A stretch of 64,000 nt of DNA from Nematostella vectensis (taxonomy: Eukaryota; Cnidaria; Anthozoa; Actiniaria; Edwardsiidae). The stretch spans positions 3,745,001 to 3,809,000 of the forward strand of contig NC_064043.1 of NCBI RefSeq assembly GCF_932526225.1, written 5' to 3'. Below the pieces are notes generated by a model that saw only the letters and a list, made by a program, of their open reading frames with translations, had not been told where the DNA came from and did no database searches. Below, piece after piece: positions 8,663-20,500 of the stretch (positions within the stretch are counted from its first letter, which is position 1; each line of letters starts with the position of its first letter). The position numbers and the translations under genes are program-made.

Positions 8663-11600
8663 GCCGTAGGAGCCGTATCCGTTCTGAGGCTGTATGCGGA
8701 AGCTGAGCTTGTGAGACACAGCGAACCCGTCAGTTCCTTCCAACTGCGTGAGCACAACAAGGACCTGCCTGTCGACAAAGGGACCACATGTATTTTAGAT
8801 AAAACATCTGTACTATCCAGGGCCACAGTTGACACCCCAGAATCTTCTTCTCTTCTTGACAGCTCGAACATCCTGCTAACTCGAAGGCTTTTTTTTGTTT
8901 TTCTTACTTTGCCTGGTTGCCCCGAACCTGCCTAACGTACACAATATACTTGAAAAAAAAGTCACAATGTCAAGTGTTAAGAGGCTTTACAATGTAAATA
9001 CCACGTGATTAGTCTACTACGCATGAATTCCGAAGTGTCTCCACTGACCTGTGAAGAGGAGGTACACAGTCCGCCACGACTAACGATCCCCGTGTGGAAA
9101 CGACATTAAAGCTCTCGGTACAATCACAGTCAATCATGAGATGGCTGTCTGGACGACGATTCTCAGCTACTACCACCAGCCCCGCCATACCTTGCGCCAT
9201 GTAGTAACACGTGACTCCCGGGATGCCCTGCGAGAAGTGACAATAGAAAACATGTCAGCATTGCTTGTTTACTGAACGTTAAGCTTATAGGTGTCTACTG
9301 CTGGTACTCCGACATGGGGTTGACATTTGTATTTTCAAGACCTCGGCCACAGTATTTCACGATACGGACTGACCCTCAGCTGGGAAATGACATATTTATT
9401 TTTTTACTCAATAGATTTTCCAACTTTGTTTACCTTACGGGCTTATGGTTGCACGAGGCGAGGTTTCGCTTCCGACTTTTGTCGATGTTCGTGAAGATTT
9501 TGTTCGCTCATGATCATTCAATTAACTCCATTTTGTATTTCCTCACAACTCTTTTAATCCTCCAGAAATACAAAAAAGAAGAAAGAAAAGAAGACATTCT
9601 TTGAGTTTTGACCAACAATTTTGTAAAATAATTTAGACCAAATTGATACGTCGTTCTCAACTCGAATTGATCGTAGAAATGTCTTTTTTCGCTTCAAATC
9701 CTCCACAGGCGATAAGATATATTCACTTAAGAACTTCTACTGAATGTGGATACGTTATGCAGGTAAATTCCTCGAGTGATTTGTCGCTTTTCTTCGTATT
9801 TAGAGACGATTTGCTACCTTTTTTATCCCAAATGAACTTTCAGAAAACTTGAAATTGTCGCGCGCGTTGCAAAATCATTATTGCGGGAAATTGTCAACAA
9901 TTTCTGGCACAGCGAGTTTAAGCCGATTTTCCGTAAAGTCAATGATTCTAGATAAACGACAAATAAAATGCCGTTTTAGTGTGAAGATCTATAACCTCGG
10001 GAGTAAAAATCAAGTTTTCGATGGTCATTTTACAAATCAACTCACTATTTCGAGCTTTGGAGGTGAGAGGTCCGGTATCGCGGGGTCCAGATCGTAGGAT
10101 ACCGAACCTCACGAGAGCCAATCAGAACGCGCGATTTGATGGATAGCGTACCCCGAAAAAAATAAATCCTCTTATCTCGTGTCGTTTACCATACTCTGAT
10201 CTGGGTCTGACACCTTACCTCGTGTCGTTTGCCATACTCTGATATATGTTTGACACCTTACTACGTGTCGTTTACCATACTCTGATCTGGGTTTGACGCC
10301 TTACCTCGTGTCATTTACCGCATTCTGGATCTTAGTTTGACGCCTTACCTCGTGTCGTTTATCATACTCTGATTTGGGTCTGAAGCCTTACCTCGTGTCA
10401 TTTACCGCATTCTTGATCTGGGTCTGACGCCTTACCTCGTGTCATTTACCGCATTCTTGATCTTAGTTTGACGCCTTACCTCGTGTCGTTTATCATACTC
10501 TGATTTGGGTCTGACGCCTTACCTCGTGTCATTTACCGCATTCTTGATCTGGGTCTGACGCCTTACCTCGTGTCGTTTACCGCACTTGGACACTAGACCC
10601 AGCATGGTGTCAGCCAGGCAGAACTGAGGCATTGGCACCTGCTCCACAAGCACCGCCCTCGAGCTGTGGATGGCGAGCACGTAGCTAGGGAACACATCTT
10701 CTTGCCCAATCAGAGCATCTGTTAGATGCTGATCGCTACTCCCCGACTGCCAGTGATTGAACGCTGAAGTGACTGGAATTTTTAGAAAGTTATCAAAGGT
10801 TTTGGCAAGAAACATATAATGGGGTTGAAACGGTTTAACCAAATAAAAATCTTCAAAAACCTTGCATTTCGTTGTTGGGCGAGCGATTATCCGGGAGCTG
10901 TTATACTTTTTAGGCGTAAAATTGATTGGGAAAAGTGCTCGACATTTGAATTCGGCTGACATAAGAGCATGGTTTCCTTGACTAAACAAAACCACTTTTT
11001 GTTCATTAAAGGAGATCCTTTCCTAGGTAGCTACCCTTACCTATCAGGTAGGTCCCTTCCTCCAACATTCCACTGCACATGACGCTTGACTTGACCTGAC
11101 GCTTGCTTGTCATAACAAACGAGACAGCCTGGGGTGAGGTGTTGCTGCCCGTCGAGCGACAAACAACGATAGAAAGGTCCAGTGGGGAATGTACTCCTTC
11201 CGCAGTTCCTCTATCAAGAAATGGTTAGAGACATTGGGAAATGCACTCCCTCGGCAGTTCCTCTACCCCACTTGAAAATAACTTTACATGAAACAGCAAA
11301 ATATAAGGCAATACAAAAAAAAAGGTAAGCCCTTTGCTCTCAAGGTTTTGCGATGTATGAGGGTCATGTAAAAGCTATCAGATTTCACCACATTAGATTG
11401 GTGCACCACAGACGAAGAACGAGAATACAACAGAACAATAAGGTAATCTAGCCAATCCTATTAGGCCTTACGAGCTAGCTTCTTCACTTCACAATTTAAG
11501 ATGGAGAGTCATAAGCTACCAGATCACATGCGGCCCTCCGGGTCACGTGAGAAATTTTAACCGATTTCGTTGTGAGACATCTGAGCATTCACCTCAGATC

Positions 11601-14600
11601 TCATGCAAAACGGCTGTTTTAGAAGTTCATTCTCCATAAAATTGCCAGTTGAGGTAATAAAAAAGATCAACGATAAAGCTCTAATTCGTTTATACCTTAT
11701 GCCTGTCTGGAACAAACAAAGGTCCAACTCTGTCGGGGAAAACACCGTCACCATGGCAACCTTAGCAGGGCCCGCAGCGAATGGCGGGAAGCACCCAGTC
11801 ACCCTGACGTCAGCCCAACTATCACGAATCTTACAAACGTCTACACTGTCGAAATATCTGAATGGAAAATCGAATGAGAGATTACGAACTTTACAAGAGT
11901 CTACACTGTCGAAATATCGGAAGGGAAAATGGAATTAGAGATTAGAAATGTCTACACTGTCAATAGATCCGAGGGGAAATCATTATGGAAACATGAAAAT
12001 TACTGCGACTAAAAGGGTTCAGCCAGCTCCCGCTTAGGACTTTCAATCCTCAAATTTTATTCTGGATTTCAACCTAAAAGACTTAACGGTGCTTATGACT
12101 AAGAGCATGTGTATGGTTTGCGCTGCTGTAATCTTTACTCAGACTCACTTCATGAAGTCCTCCAGGGACATCCAGAACACCCCTTCCTGTGCGCCATGTA
12201 CCATCAGCTCGTGTCGCAACTCGGGTGTCCAGAGAGACGAGGCATCTGACCAGTCACCGGTCCAGGAATACTGGCCCCAGGGATTCCTTAACCTTAGAAG
12301 CCTTCACAGGAAAAGAATAAAATCACCTGAGTACGGACCCTTATTATCCTTGCACCGCATTGTATGTAAGTATCTTAAGCAAAGACATTTATCGTTAATT
12401 ATTTTGCCACATTCTTCTTGCCGTTGCCGTAGTTGTCCTTAAATATATGTTGTCAATATGAAAGAAGTTGACAATACGATTAGAACAATCACTAATGTTG
12501 CCCTCCTAGCACCTACTACAACACGGCTACTGAGATTTCGCCTTTGTTTTTATTCAATATTGTAGGACGAATTATGACATTGCAACAGCTTCCCTGGAAT
12601 AGGATGGTTTCTCTAACTTTTTTTTAAGATGGCAGCCGATAGAGTCTCTTTAATTTTAAAAGAGTGACAACTGACCTGATTCCATGCACGTCCCTGACGT
12701 CCAGCACGGAGTACGCATGATGAGTTTGCAAACCTACAGCATTGTAACCAGGCTCTTCCTCTGGCTGAGTGTCCCCACCACATGACGCGCCCATTAGGAA
12801 CCTGGGTAGAGTGAAGAAACAGATTGAGCGGACCTTTATCCCTCCTGAGCATCCCCCCGCCCTAAACATCCCTCCGCCCTGAACATCCCTCCGCCCTGAA
12901 TATCCATCTGCCCTGAACATCCCTCCGCCCTGAACATCCCTCGGCCCTTAGCATCCCTCCGCCCTGAACATTCCTCCGCCCTGAGCATCCCTCCGCCCTG
13001 AAAATCCTTCCGCCCTGAACATCCCTCCACCCTGAGCTTCCCTCCGCCCTGAGCATCCCTCCGCCCTGAACATCCCTCCGCCCTGAACATCCCTCCGTCC
13101 TGAACATCCCTCCACCCTGAACATCCCTCCGCCCTGAGCACCCCTCCTCCCTGAGCATCCCTCCGCCCTGAGCATCCCTCCGCCCTGAGCATCCCTCCGC
13201 CCTGAACATCCCTCTGCCCTGAGCCCTTAATGTTGACGTGTCTACACATGCTCAAGTCAGAAAATATGGACAATCTTGTCCATATTCCCAGCTTGAACCC
13301 ACACAGGTACCCACACTGCCAGGGGCTTAGCATACAGCGGATGGCCATGCACCTTTAAAGTATGAGTCACTGTCAATTCAACTCTAAACAAATACAAGGG
13401 GTTTATCAGCCCCCCCCCCCTACCCATAATGATTTGCAGTATGCCCCTTGAGTACACAATTTATGACAGTTTATTCACGTACCCTGCAGTTCTTGAGCTG
13501 ATGAGTTGAGCCCATATCAAATCTTTGTCGATCGGTTCGGTGTTGCCAGAGTTATTCTGACTTTCTGATAAAGAAATTTGGCTTAAAATTTGGATTTAAA
13601 GCAATCACTTAAATACCCTGTTACTTCAACATTTCCCCAGGGGAAATGCTTTGGGATTTATGGTTAACAAAGTAGAACTTTAAAACCAGTGCACAATACT
13701 TGCTACCCACCATGCAGTGCGATGCTTTCACAGGGAGCCCCGGTAAGTGTAGCCAGGCCTTCTATTGAACGCCCAGCAGTCAATGCCTCATAAGAGCCAT
13801 GCAGCTTTGCCATCGCCTTTTCTATCAAAGGAACCCACAGCTGTCGGCGATGAGCCTGTGGTGAATCAAGAAATGATGAGCACACAACAACATGTAGGAA
13901 ATCAGTTGTATATCATATATGTAAACTGAGTGACTGATCATAGGAAGCTTGGGCCTTACTTACCCATGAATACACAGGCTGACCACGCTGGTTGCATGGC
14001 AACAGGTCGTCAATCAAAATGACAGTCCACTTCCCATCTTTGCATAAGCGTACCTGATATGCACCTTGAGGGGATACCTACAGAGGTAGGAACCTTGTGA
14101 ACTAAACAACCACCATCTCAACAGAAATAGGCAAATGCATACCTCTCTCGTTATAAGAATCTTCTCCAACAGTTCAGGTCTTTCAGCAAGCACAGCCAGA
14201 GAACTAAGGAACCTTAAAATGATGTAATCATGAATAAAAAACGGAAATACACAATTTCCCATAGAATATAAAATTTAATCAAAACTGATACTTTTTAGGG
14301 TTATTTAAAGAGCTCTTGATACAATTTTCGGGGTTACAATACAATAGTCTTTATTCATAGAGAGTACCATATCATAACTATAACAAGTTTTCCAAATAAT
14401 AGGGGTAACACGTTGATGGTGGCCCATAATATTTGTTTGGGTGGGCTTTATTTTGCAAACTATCAGTGTCTCCCTGGGGAGTACTCCCAAGTTATATCTA
14501 AAGATTTTATAGGTCATTTTTAGTAGCTGTCACTTTTTAGTAGCTGGCTTTACATGTTATCTATAAGTATTTTTAGGGCCAAATTTCTGTGGCATTAGGG

Positions 14601-17078
14601 CATTTCAATATTGAAACCCAGAGGAAGGCTGTACCACTAGAACATAGACTGCACGCCTGTACCCAGTATAGGGGCGTGTTTGCAACCCCCCCTTTACACA
14701 ACGGCCAAAAGTCCCCTGTCTGTTGGCAATAGACATGCTATTGGTAGACAAAACTAACTATAAAGCATAAACGAATTAGATTAAAAAAAAAAAACGCATT
14801 CTAGATCAATCTCAGAGCCGAAGCAGGCCACATAAGATTGGGGGGCACAAAACATAAACATTTAGAAAATAAAGGGGAGGTGGCACAGCCATGCCATACT
14901 GGTAATTTCCTTATAATTTTGGGGGGCACATGACCCCAGTGCCCCACCCCCTGCTTTGGCCCTGAATCTGGAATGTCATAAATCTATAAAACGTTTTTGT
15001 AGCCAAATCCGATAACCAAGCCCCAGCAGAAATAGCTAAACTATTTTCTGATTTTGCACCCCCTAAAAAAATCCTGGGTACGGGCCTGGACTGTACTGCA
15101 AGGTACTAAACAAACAACTGGTGGTGCATTTTAGACATCCACAAGCTTACCAGCAATCCCCTAGAACACCTTGTATGATGTCAGATGGTCTTGGGTTTCT
15201 GAACACAGCCCAAGGAATATTGGTTCGGCAGGTTGAAAAGTTGTCAATCTCATTAGGTCGAAGCCAGTCTGCGACTCGTGGATGTTCAGAATGACGAGGA
15301 TTGATGTAAAGGGACTTGAGCACAGGAGGAAAAGAGTCATCTACAAACTGAATTTCTTGCTGAAATGGAATTTAATGGTTAATCATGTACAGTTTTTAAA
15401 TGGACTTAAGGCTTGTCCCTACCACTCTCATGAGAAAAATTGTTCTAGCTACCATCATTCCAATAATATGGTTGATAGTACGTAGTTGAATTATAGTGGT
15501 ATCATGGTTTAAAGCATAAATTTTTATGCTAAGGAATTCAGTAACAGGTTTTTTGCATTGTAGCAGAGAATGGAACACATAAGCACACTTCTTACTGTTT
15601 TGCAGTAATCCACAATCCTTGAGAGTTGATCCCTTGCATGTGTTTCATCACGTTTACGCCTGGTTTCCACCGACACACTTGCTTGCCTCTGAAGTGCTCT
15701 GGTTGGACTCATACTAAATGGTGATCCAGTACTGGTGTCTAGATCACTTGACCCTTGACTTGAAGTATTTTCCTCATCCTCTTTCCTCTTTCCACATGCA
15801 CCACAGCAAAGAGCAGTCTGAGAGTTATGGAAAGTACACAGCGAGCAGTTCCAACCTAACAAACAATAAAATAAGATTTTGTATAAAGCAGGCTAAAAAA
15901 TGATAGGTCCCAAGTACTAATTGTTCTACTATCAGAGGCAAAGTACTGCGGACTAACTTTCACTGCTTAACAAACATAACATCACTGAGGTGCAGGAGCT
16001 TATAAAAGTTGTATTTAGCAGTTTGAAAAAAGAAATTAACCAAAGAAACAGAAAATGAAGCAAAGAAACAGCAGCTTATGAAAGAGATTATGGGGCTTTT
16101 AACGAAAAAACAACAACAACAACAACAAAAAGCAACTTATTTAGCACTTACAAATAAAGCCCAGAAAGTTTTTTTTCAGAAATTGTTTATTTTATTTAAA
16201 CATTTGTTTTCTTAATTGGCTAGACAAGCACAGTCAGTTCTGTGTTTCTTTCTTGTTTTTTCTTGTGCTTAGCACGATTCCCCCATTAACTCACCCTCAG
16301 GGAGACTTGATGTCCCAGATGTGGATGCAATGCCAACTGGCTCAATGACTTTGGTTGGAGCTGCCCCCCTTGCAGCCAGTAAAGGCGCTTCATCTGATCC
16401 CCCATCTCTTTTTGATCCACACACCTCACAAGACACCACAGCATCCTGATTGGCATAAGTACACCCAGGACAATTCCAGGTTCCTGGCAGAGGTGCACTT
16501 GAGGACTCAGGTGACGATGGTACAGATGACGACGGGAAAGGTCTTGGTTTAAACCCATCGTCAGTACAACGGCTACCACAGACAGTGCAAAATAAACTAA
16601 CATTGTCATAAAGTAAAGTCTGACATTTTGGGCATTTCAGCACAACTTCAGGACTCTGATCTATAATTTCAGGATCAACCTCAACTTTTTGTATCTCGAG
16701 TTCTAAATTAGGGTAGAGACGATCTGCCTTTGATGTTGTGCTAACGGGCTTTTCCTCAGAGGAATCGATTATTTCTATTTGTTCCACATTTCCACAAGCA
16801 GAACACTTGGTCGTTGATGCTGGATTCACCAAAGTGCATTTCGAACAACTCCATTGTTTTGTTTTTGTTCTCGATGGAGACTGATTATTAGGTTTCTCGT
16901 AGCCACACTCGTTGCACAATACGATACTGACTGGGTTTTCATGTTGGCAAATACGGCAAATCCAAGTTTTCGTTGATCTTCTCACAGCCCCGCAAGCCTG
17001 GCAACTTCTGCTTATTCCTGAGTTGAGTAAAGTACATTTTTGGCAGGTCCATTGCTCGATAGAAGCGATTGTGCCCAT
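8600..17078 (-). CDS. CAPN15: Calpain-15 (small optic lobes family cysteine protease)
   Basis: Complete gene, 14 coding exons summing to 2820 nt (939 aa), all phases consistent: 16295-17078, 15596-15855, 15151-15359, 14143-14212, 13964-14077, 13711-13855, 13483-13564, 12676-12801, 12149-12292, 11696-11857, 11041-11210, 10567-10772, 9049-9227, 8600-8768. The N-terminus has five RanBP2/NZF zinc fingers (W-x-C-x2-C-x10-C-x2-C; the first three at residues 10-30, 39-59 and 76-96) and a CxxC pair, as in ubiquitin-binding fingers. The calpain protease core follows with the full triad: Cys417 in GDCWF (exons 3/4), His583 in HHAYSVLDV (exon 8), Asn600 in RNPWG (exon 9). The C-terminal SOL-homology domain ends [26 protein letters not shown] and GLHGARPL, closely matching vertebrate CAPN15. 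Intracellular; predicted catalytically competent. Confidence 0.95.
10150..10582. repeat. ~44-bp array copying the CAPN15 exon 12 donor
   Basis: On the minus strand exon 12 ends GGTAAACGACACGAG, followed by the donor GTAAGGCGTCAGACCC. About ten tandem copies of this exon end plus donor run down the intron, each with CGACACGAG then GTAAGG and a spacer like AGATCAAGAATG. Copies nearest the exon are the most alike. Confidence 0.85.
11184..11265. repeat. Duplication of the CAPN15 exon 11 acceptor
   Basis: The first bases of exon 11 and its acceptor (minus strand TAGAGGAACTGCGGAAGGAG) occur again 51 bp upstream with about four differences. Two copies only. Confidence 0.7.
11820..11985. repeat. Triplication of the CAPN15 exon 10 acceptor region
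   Basis: On the minus strand exon 10 opens ATATTTCGACAGTGTAGACG. Related copies of about the first 38 exon bases and the preceding intron bases start again 60 and 111 bp upstream. The copies carry changes that break the reading frame, so only the innermost is coding. Confidence 0.75.
12838..13229. repeat. 18-bp minisatellite in CAPN15 intron 7
   Basis: About 21 copies of an 18-bp unit (plus strand CCCTCCGCCCTGAACATC). The minus strand stays open in several frames, giving repetitive Gly/Arg-rich translations that are not genes. The array ends 36 bp before exon 8 but I see no exon sequence in the unit. Confidence 0.9.
14652..15088. mobile_element. CAG...CTG-type MITE with nested MITE
   Basis: Inverted termini CACGCCTGTACCCAG and CTGGGTACGGGCCTG, flanked exactly by GACTG (14647-14651 and 15089-15093). 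It lies in CAPN15 intron 3 and is itself interrupted by a second element at 14813-14964. Confidence 0.7.
14813..14964. mobile_element. Nested CAG...CTG MITE, target duplication AATCT
   Basis: Termini CAGAGCCGAAGCAGG and CCTGCTTTGGCCCTG are inverted repeats. The 5-bp flanks are AATCT at 14808-14812 and 14965-14969. 152 bp, non-coding, inserted into the older element at 14652-15088. Confidence 0.75.
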
Positions 17079-17531
17079 TCGAATGTATTTTATACGTTGT
17101 TATTTTTGGGATAGTCGATATTTAACCTGCTAGAAGGTCAGTATGCACTCTACTGAAATAACATCGATATTTCATGGCGATCATGCCATAAATATTGAAT
17201 TCTCTCGTTTTGATTCTCATTTTGCAGGTATTTTTACTTGTGAATGGGCAGCGGTCTAATCAATTGCAACACAAATATGTCCGGGGAGGGGACCTGTACC
17301 GATAACAGCGAGCGCTATCAAAACAACAAAAACCTTAGTATGATAATACTTTTAAAGAGTACCCTTTTTCCTCAGGTATAATGACTTTATTGGTATTATA
17401 ATTGTTAACTTAGGATAAGAATTGAAACATTTCTTTTAAAAATATCAAATTCTAATTAACGGTACCCCTCTTAGTAAGTTTGCGGTATCTCCATACCGAG
17501 GCACAAACCGGAAGTTTTCAACTGAATCAAA
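17079..17531. promoter_or_regulatory. Head-to-head promoter region of CAPN15 and NEU1
   Basis: Only 453 bp separate the two start codons, which point away from each other, so the promoters probably share this interval. An ETS-type site ACCGGAAGT sits at 17507-17515, 17 bp before the NEU1 ATG. No TATA box is evident. Confidence 0.5.
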
Positions 17532-20500
17532 ATGGCTGGCCTCGCTCTTCCGGTTACGAAAGAACTTTTTTATAGCATATTGATCATGCTTTCTTTCGGG
17601 CCTAAAAAGTGTTATTTACAGCGCTCGGAGGAGTTCGGAAGTCTAAATGAGGTGGTTTTGTGGAAGCGGGGTAAGTACCAGTGCAAAACAAAATACTTGG
17701 AAGGAATTTTCTCCAAGACGGACCTTCCTTTGAACATTGATTGTTTTGTTTTATTTATTTACCATAATTATGATTGTTGTCATATACATATGTTCTTATT
17801 ACAATTGATAGGAGGACTAAACAAACCCTAACAGGCTTTAACAAGTAGTCCACCTTTCTAAAAGAATCATATATATTTTCATTAAAGGTATCAAATTAGC
17901 TACATGTACAAGCGTATAATTTCATGACAAATAAGACAAATAAGAAAAGAAAAAAAACATATAATATATTTACAACAGGTTGATTATTTGGAGAAAAATC
18001 TAAAACTTGTTACACTCTAAAATGTAATTTTTGTATTGCTTTTTAAATAGCCTAAAGGAATTACAACATTTTAATAAATCAGGAATAGTATTCCAAATTG
18101 TGGATACGTTATTCCTAGTGGATAATTTGCCATAATTTGATCTACTGAGGGGTTGCCGCAATTTTCCGCGCCCCCTTGTATTATGGTGATGAATAGTATG
18201 TACATATGCATAGAAGGGGGGGGGGGGGGTAGAAGTTATCAAAGTACTTTGGTAGATTTTTAGTTGTTAGCTTGTATATGAAGCAGCCAACAAGCAATTC
18301 ATTTATTTCGTATATGTTTAAAAGATTTAATGATTTGAAAAGTGGTTTTGATGGAGCGAGGTAATCTGAAAAGGTCATTATTCGAGCTAGTTTCTTTTGC
18401 AGTTTAAATATTTTGTCGAGCCGAGTTTGGTAATTATTTGCCCAAATAATATTAGCATAGTGAAGGTAAGGATAGACCAGGCAGTTGTATACTGTTTTCA
18501 GAACTTGCTGACTTATAAAGTGACGAAGCTTACACATAACTCCTATAGTTTTCGATATTTTTGTATTGACAAAATTTATGTGGTTATTCCATGTGAGGTT
18601 ATCGTCAATTATTACACCTAGAAATTTTGTAATGTTGACTTTTTTAATTCTTTATCATTGATTGATATTTTTATGTCGTTAGCTAAAGATTTTTGTTTTG
18701 TTTTGAATATCATATAATGTGTCTTTTTAATATTTAGAGTTAGTTGGTTCGAATGCAACCAAAGGGATATTGAATCTAGTTCTTTGTTTATGAGATTTTC
18801 AATGATTTTTATGTTTTTTTCCCGAGCAATACAAATAAGTGTCATCTGCAAAAAGAATGTATGACAAATGCTGGCTTGAGTTTACGATATCATTTATGTA
18901 TATGAGAAATAGAAGTGGCCCCAACACTGACCCTTGAGGAACTCCGCATTTTATTGTCATTTCTCTTGATTTTACATGTTTGAATTTTACTATCTGTCTC
19001 CTGTCTTTAACCCATTGACTCCTGGCTATTTTTGAGCTGAATTTACAAAAAACAGACTGAAAACAGGTACCTCCCCCCCTATTCTGAGTTTTATACAGCC
19101 CATCAAAGTCAAACACAGCTGCACCTAGTCAGCGGTATCCAAGCTTTCCAACAGTGCTTTGCGGTCCCCACTTTTAATCCCTCGTCGTTGTGCTGAAGCC
19201 AGCACAAGTTGATGGTTGCTTGTATTTTTCATAAAAAATATGAGCATATTAGGAGAGTGTCTCATGACATCGTGAAGTCTTTTGGGGCATAATTGAGTGC
19301 TTTGCTTATGGATATTTGCAAGAAAGGTGGATTCATGATGATTTTTTCATGTTTGGCTTTGCCTGGATGAGATTTCTAATAAATCACCACAGCTCTCCTA
19401 AATGCTGTCTTTTCTGAAACCAAATTGATTGCAAAATTGTTTACACTGCTATTCTGGTATTCTGACATCGTGAAGTCTTTTGGGGCATAATTGAGTGCTT
19501 TGCTTATGGATATTTGCAAGAAAGGTGGATTCATGATGATTTTTTCATGTTTGGCTTTGCCTGGATGAGATTTCTAATAAATCACCACAGCTCTCCTAAA
19601 TGCTGTCTTTTCTGAAACCAAATTGATTGCAAAATTGTTTACACTGCTATTCTGGGTCTGTATGGCCTGGAATTGATTTGTTTGGCTTCGGGGTGAAAAG
19701 ACTTATAAAAAACCATCTGACTTTGAGAAGAGGAGTGTTGACTTGCCCTTTTCTCGTGAATTTTTCCCTGGATCTCCCAGAATGCTTTGCAATACGTAAA
19801 GACATCTTCGTGGTTGTACAAGCCTTCAAGGAGTGGACATTGTGTTTTGAGGCCATGGAAATGTACCTGGAGGATCAGAATAAAAGTATCTATTTGTGTC
19901 TTGAGCTGTGTTTGCTGATCTCTCTCCCTTGTGTGGTATTTTGAGCGTTTTATTGAGAGGGGTGATTCTGCTTTTCTCTCCTTGTTCGATTTGAGATTTG
20001 TCAAAGAACCTGTGCTATTATTTGACTTAAGAGTAGATGCCAACACCTTGGTTGGATGCATATCTGCAAGACCATTTATCCCTTAGACTGATGCCTGAGT
20101 ATCTTCATCTTGTTGTGTTTATTTTGCATTTATGAATTTTTTGGGTTGTGGGTACTTCCCAAAGCCGGTACAGGCCGGTTGAGGGGTCAATGTGTTAAGA
20201 TAGTTTTCGAACCATTTATGACATGTTCCTCGGATTCCATAGAAGTGGAGTTTGTCTAAAAGAATATTATGGTTTACAGTATTCATCGACAGTACTATTT
20301 TATTTTAAAAGATTATTTGATTTATTTTATCACACGAAGACAATAGTACAGGGCTACACTCTTCTTCACTCTCTTGGGTCAAGATCAAACAAAATATATG
20401 CATAATTTCGTGGGCCATTGGTCATTTACGCTTTTTTGCTTTTTATGTTACGACATTGGATTGGGCAGCAGCTCCTAGTGGCTGGGGAGTCCCCCTTCCT

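Larger units (their letters stand above)
17820..20290 (-). mobile_element. 5'-truncated non-LTR retrotransposon (LINE), interrupted
   Basis: Minus-strand reverse transcriptase remains in NEU1 intron 1. The RT begins near 20290 ([18 protein letters not shown]), is split by a transposon at 19011-20198, resumes at 19006 with [20 protein letters not shown] and FADDTYL, then shifts frame in an A-run near 18830. It continues through [20 protein letters not shown] to the C-terminal [16 protein letters not shown] and IWNTIPDLL, ending near 18000. No endonuclease region remains. At least one frameshift and one insertion make it dead. Jockey/CR1-like in motif pattern; the clade is not certain. Confidence 0.85.

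Noticed and set aside
11747-11760. Perfect RFX X-box GTCACCATGGCAAC
   Set aside because: Lies in CAPN15 exon 10 coding sequence (KVAMVTV on the minus strand); a conserved codon run explains it.
12836-13348. Gly/Arg-rich repetitive frames on the minus strand
   Set aside because: 18-bp minisatellite in CAPN15 intron 7.
17532-17831. Stand-alone 99-codon gene
   Set aside because: Only the first 139 nt are coding; they form NEU1 exon 1, ending at a GTAAGT donor in the right phase for exon 2.
19627-20061. Possible transposase of the TTAA element
   Set aside because: Frames on both strands overlap but none shows a piggyBac catalytic motif I can recognise.
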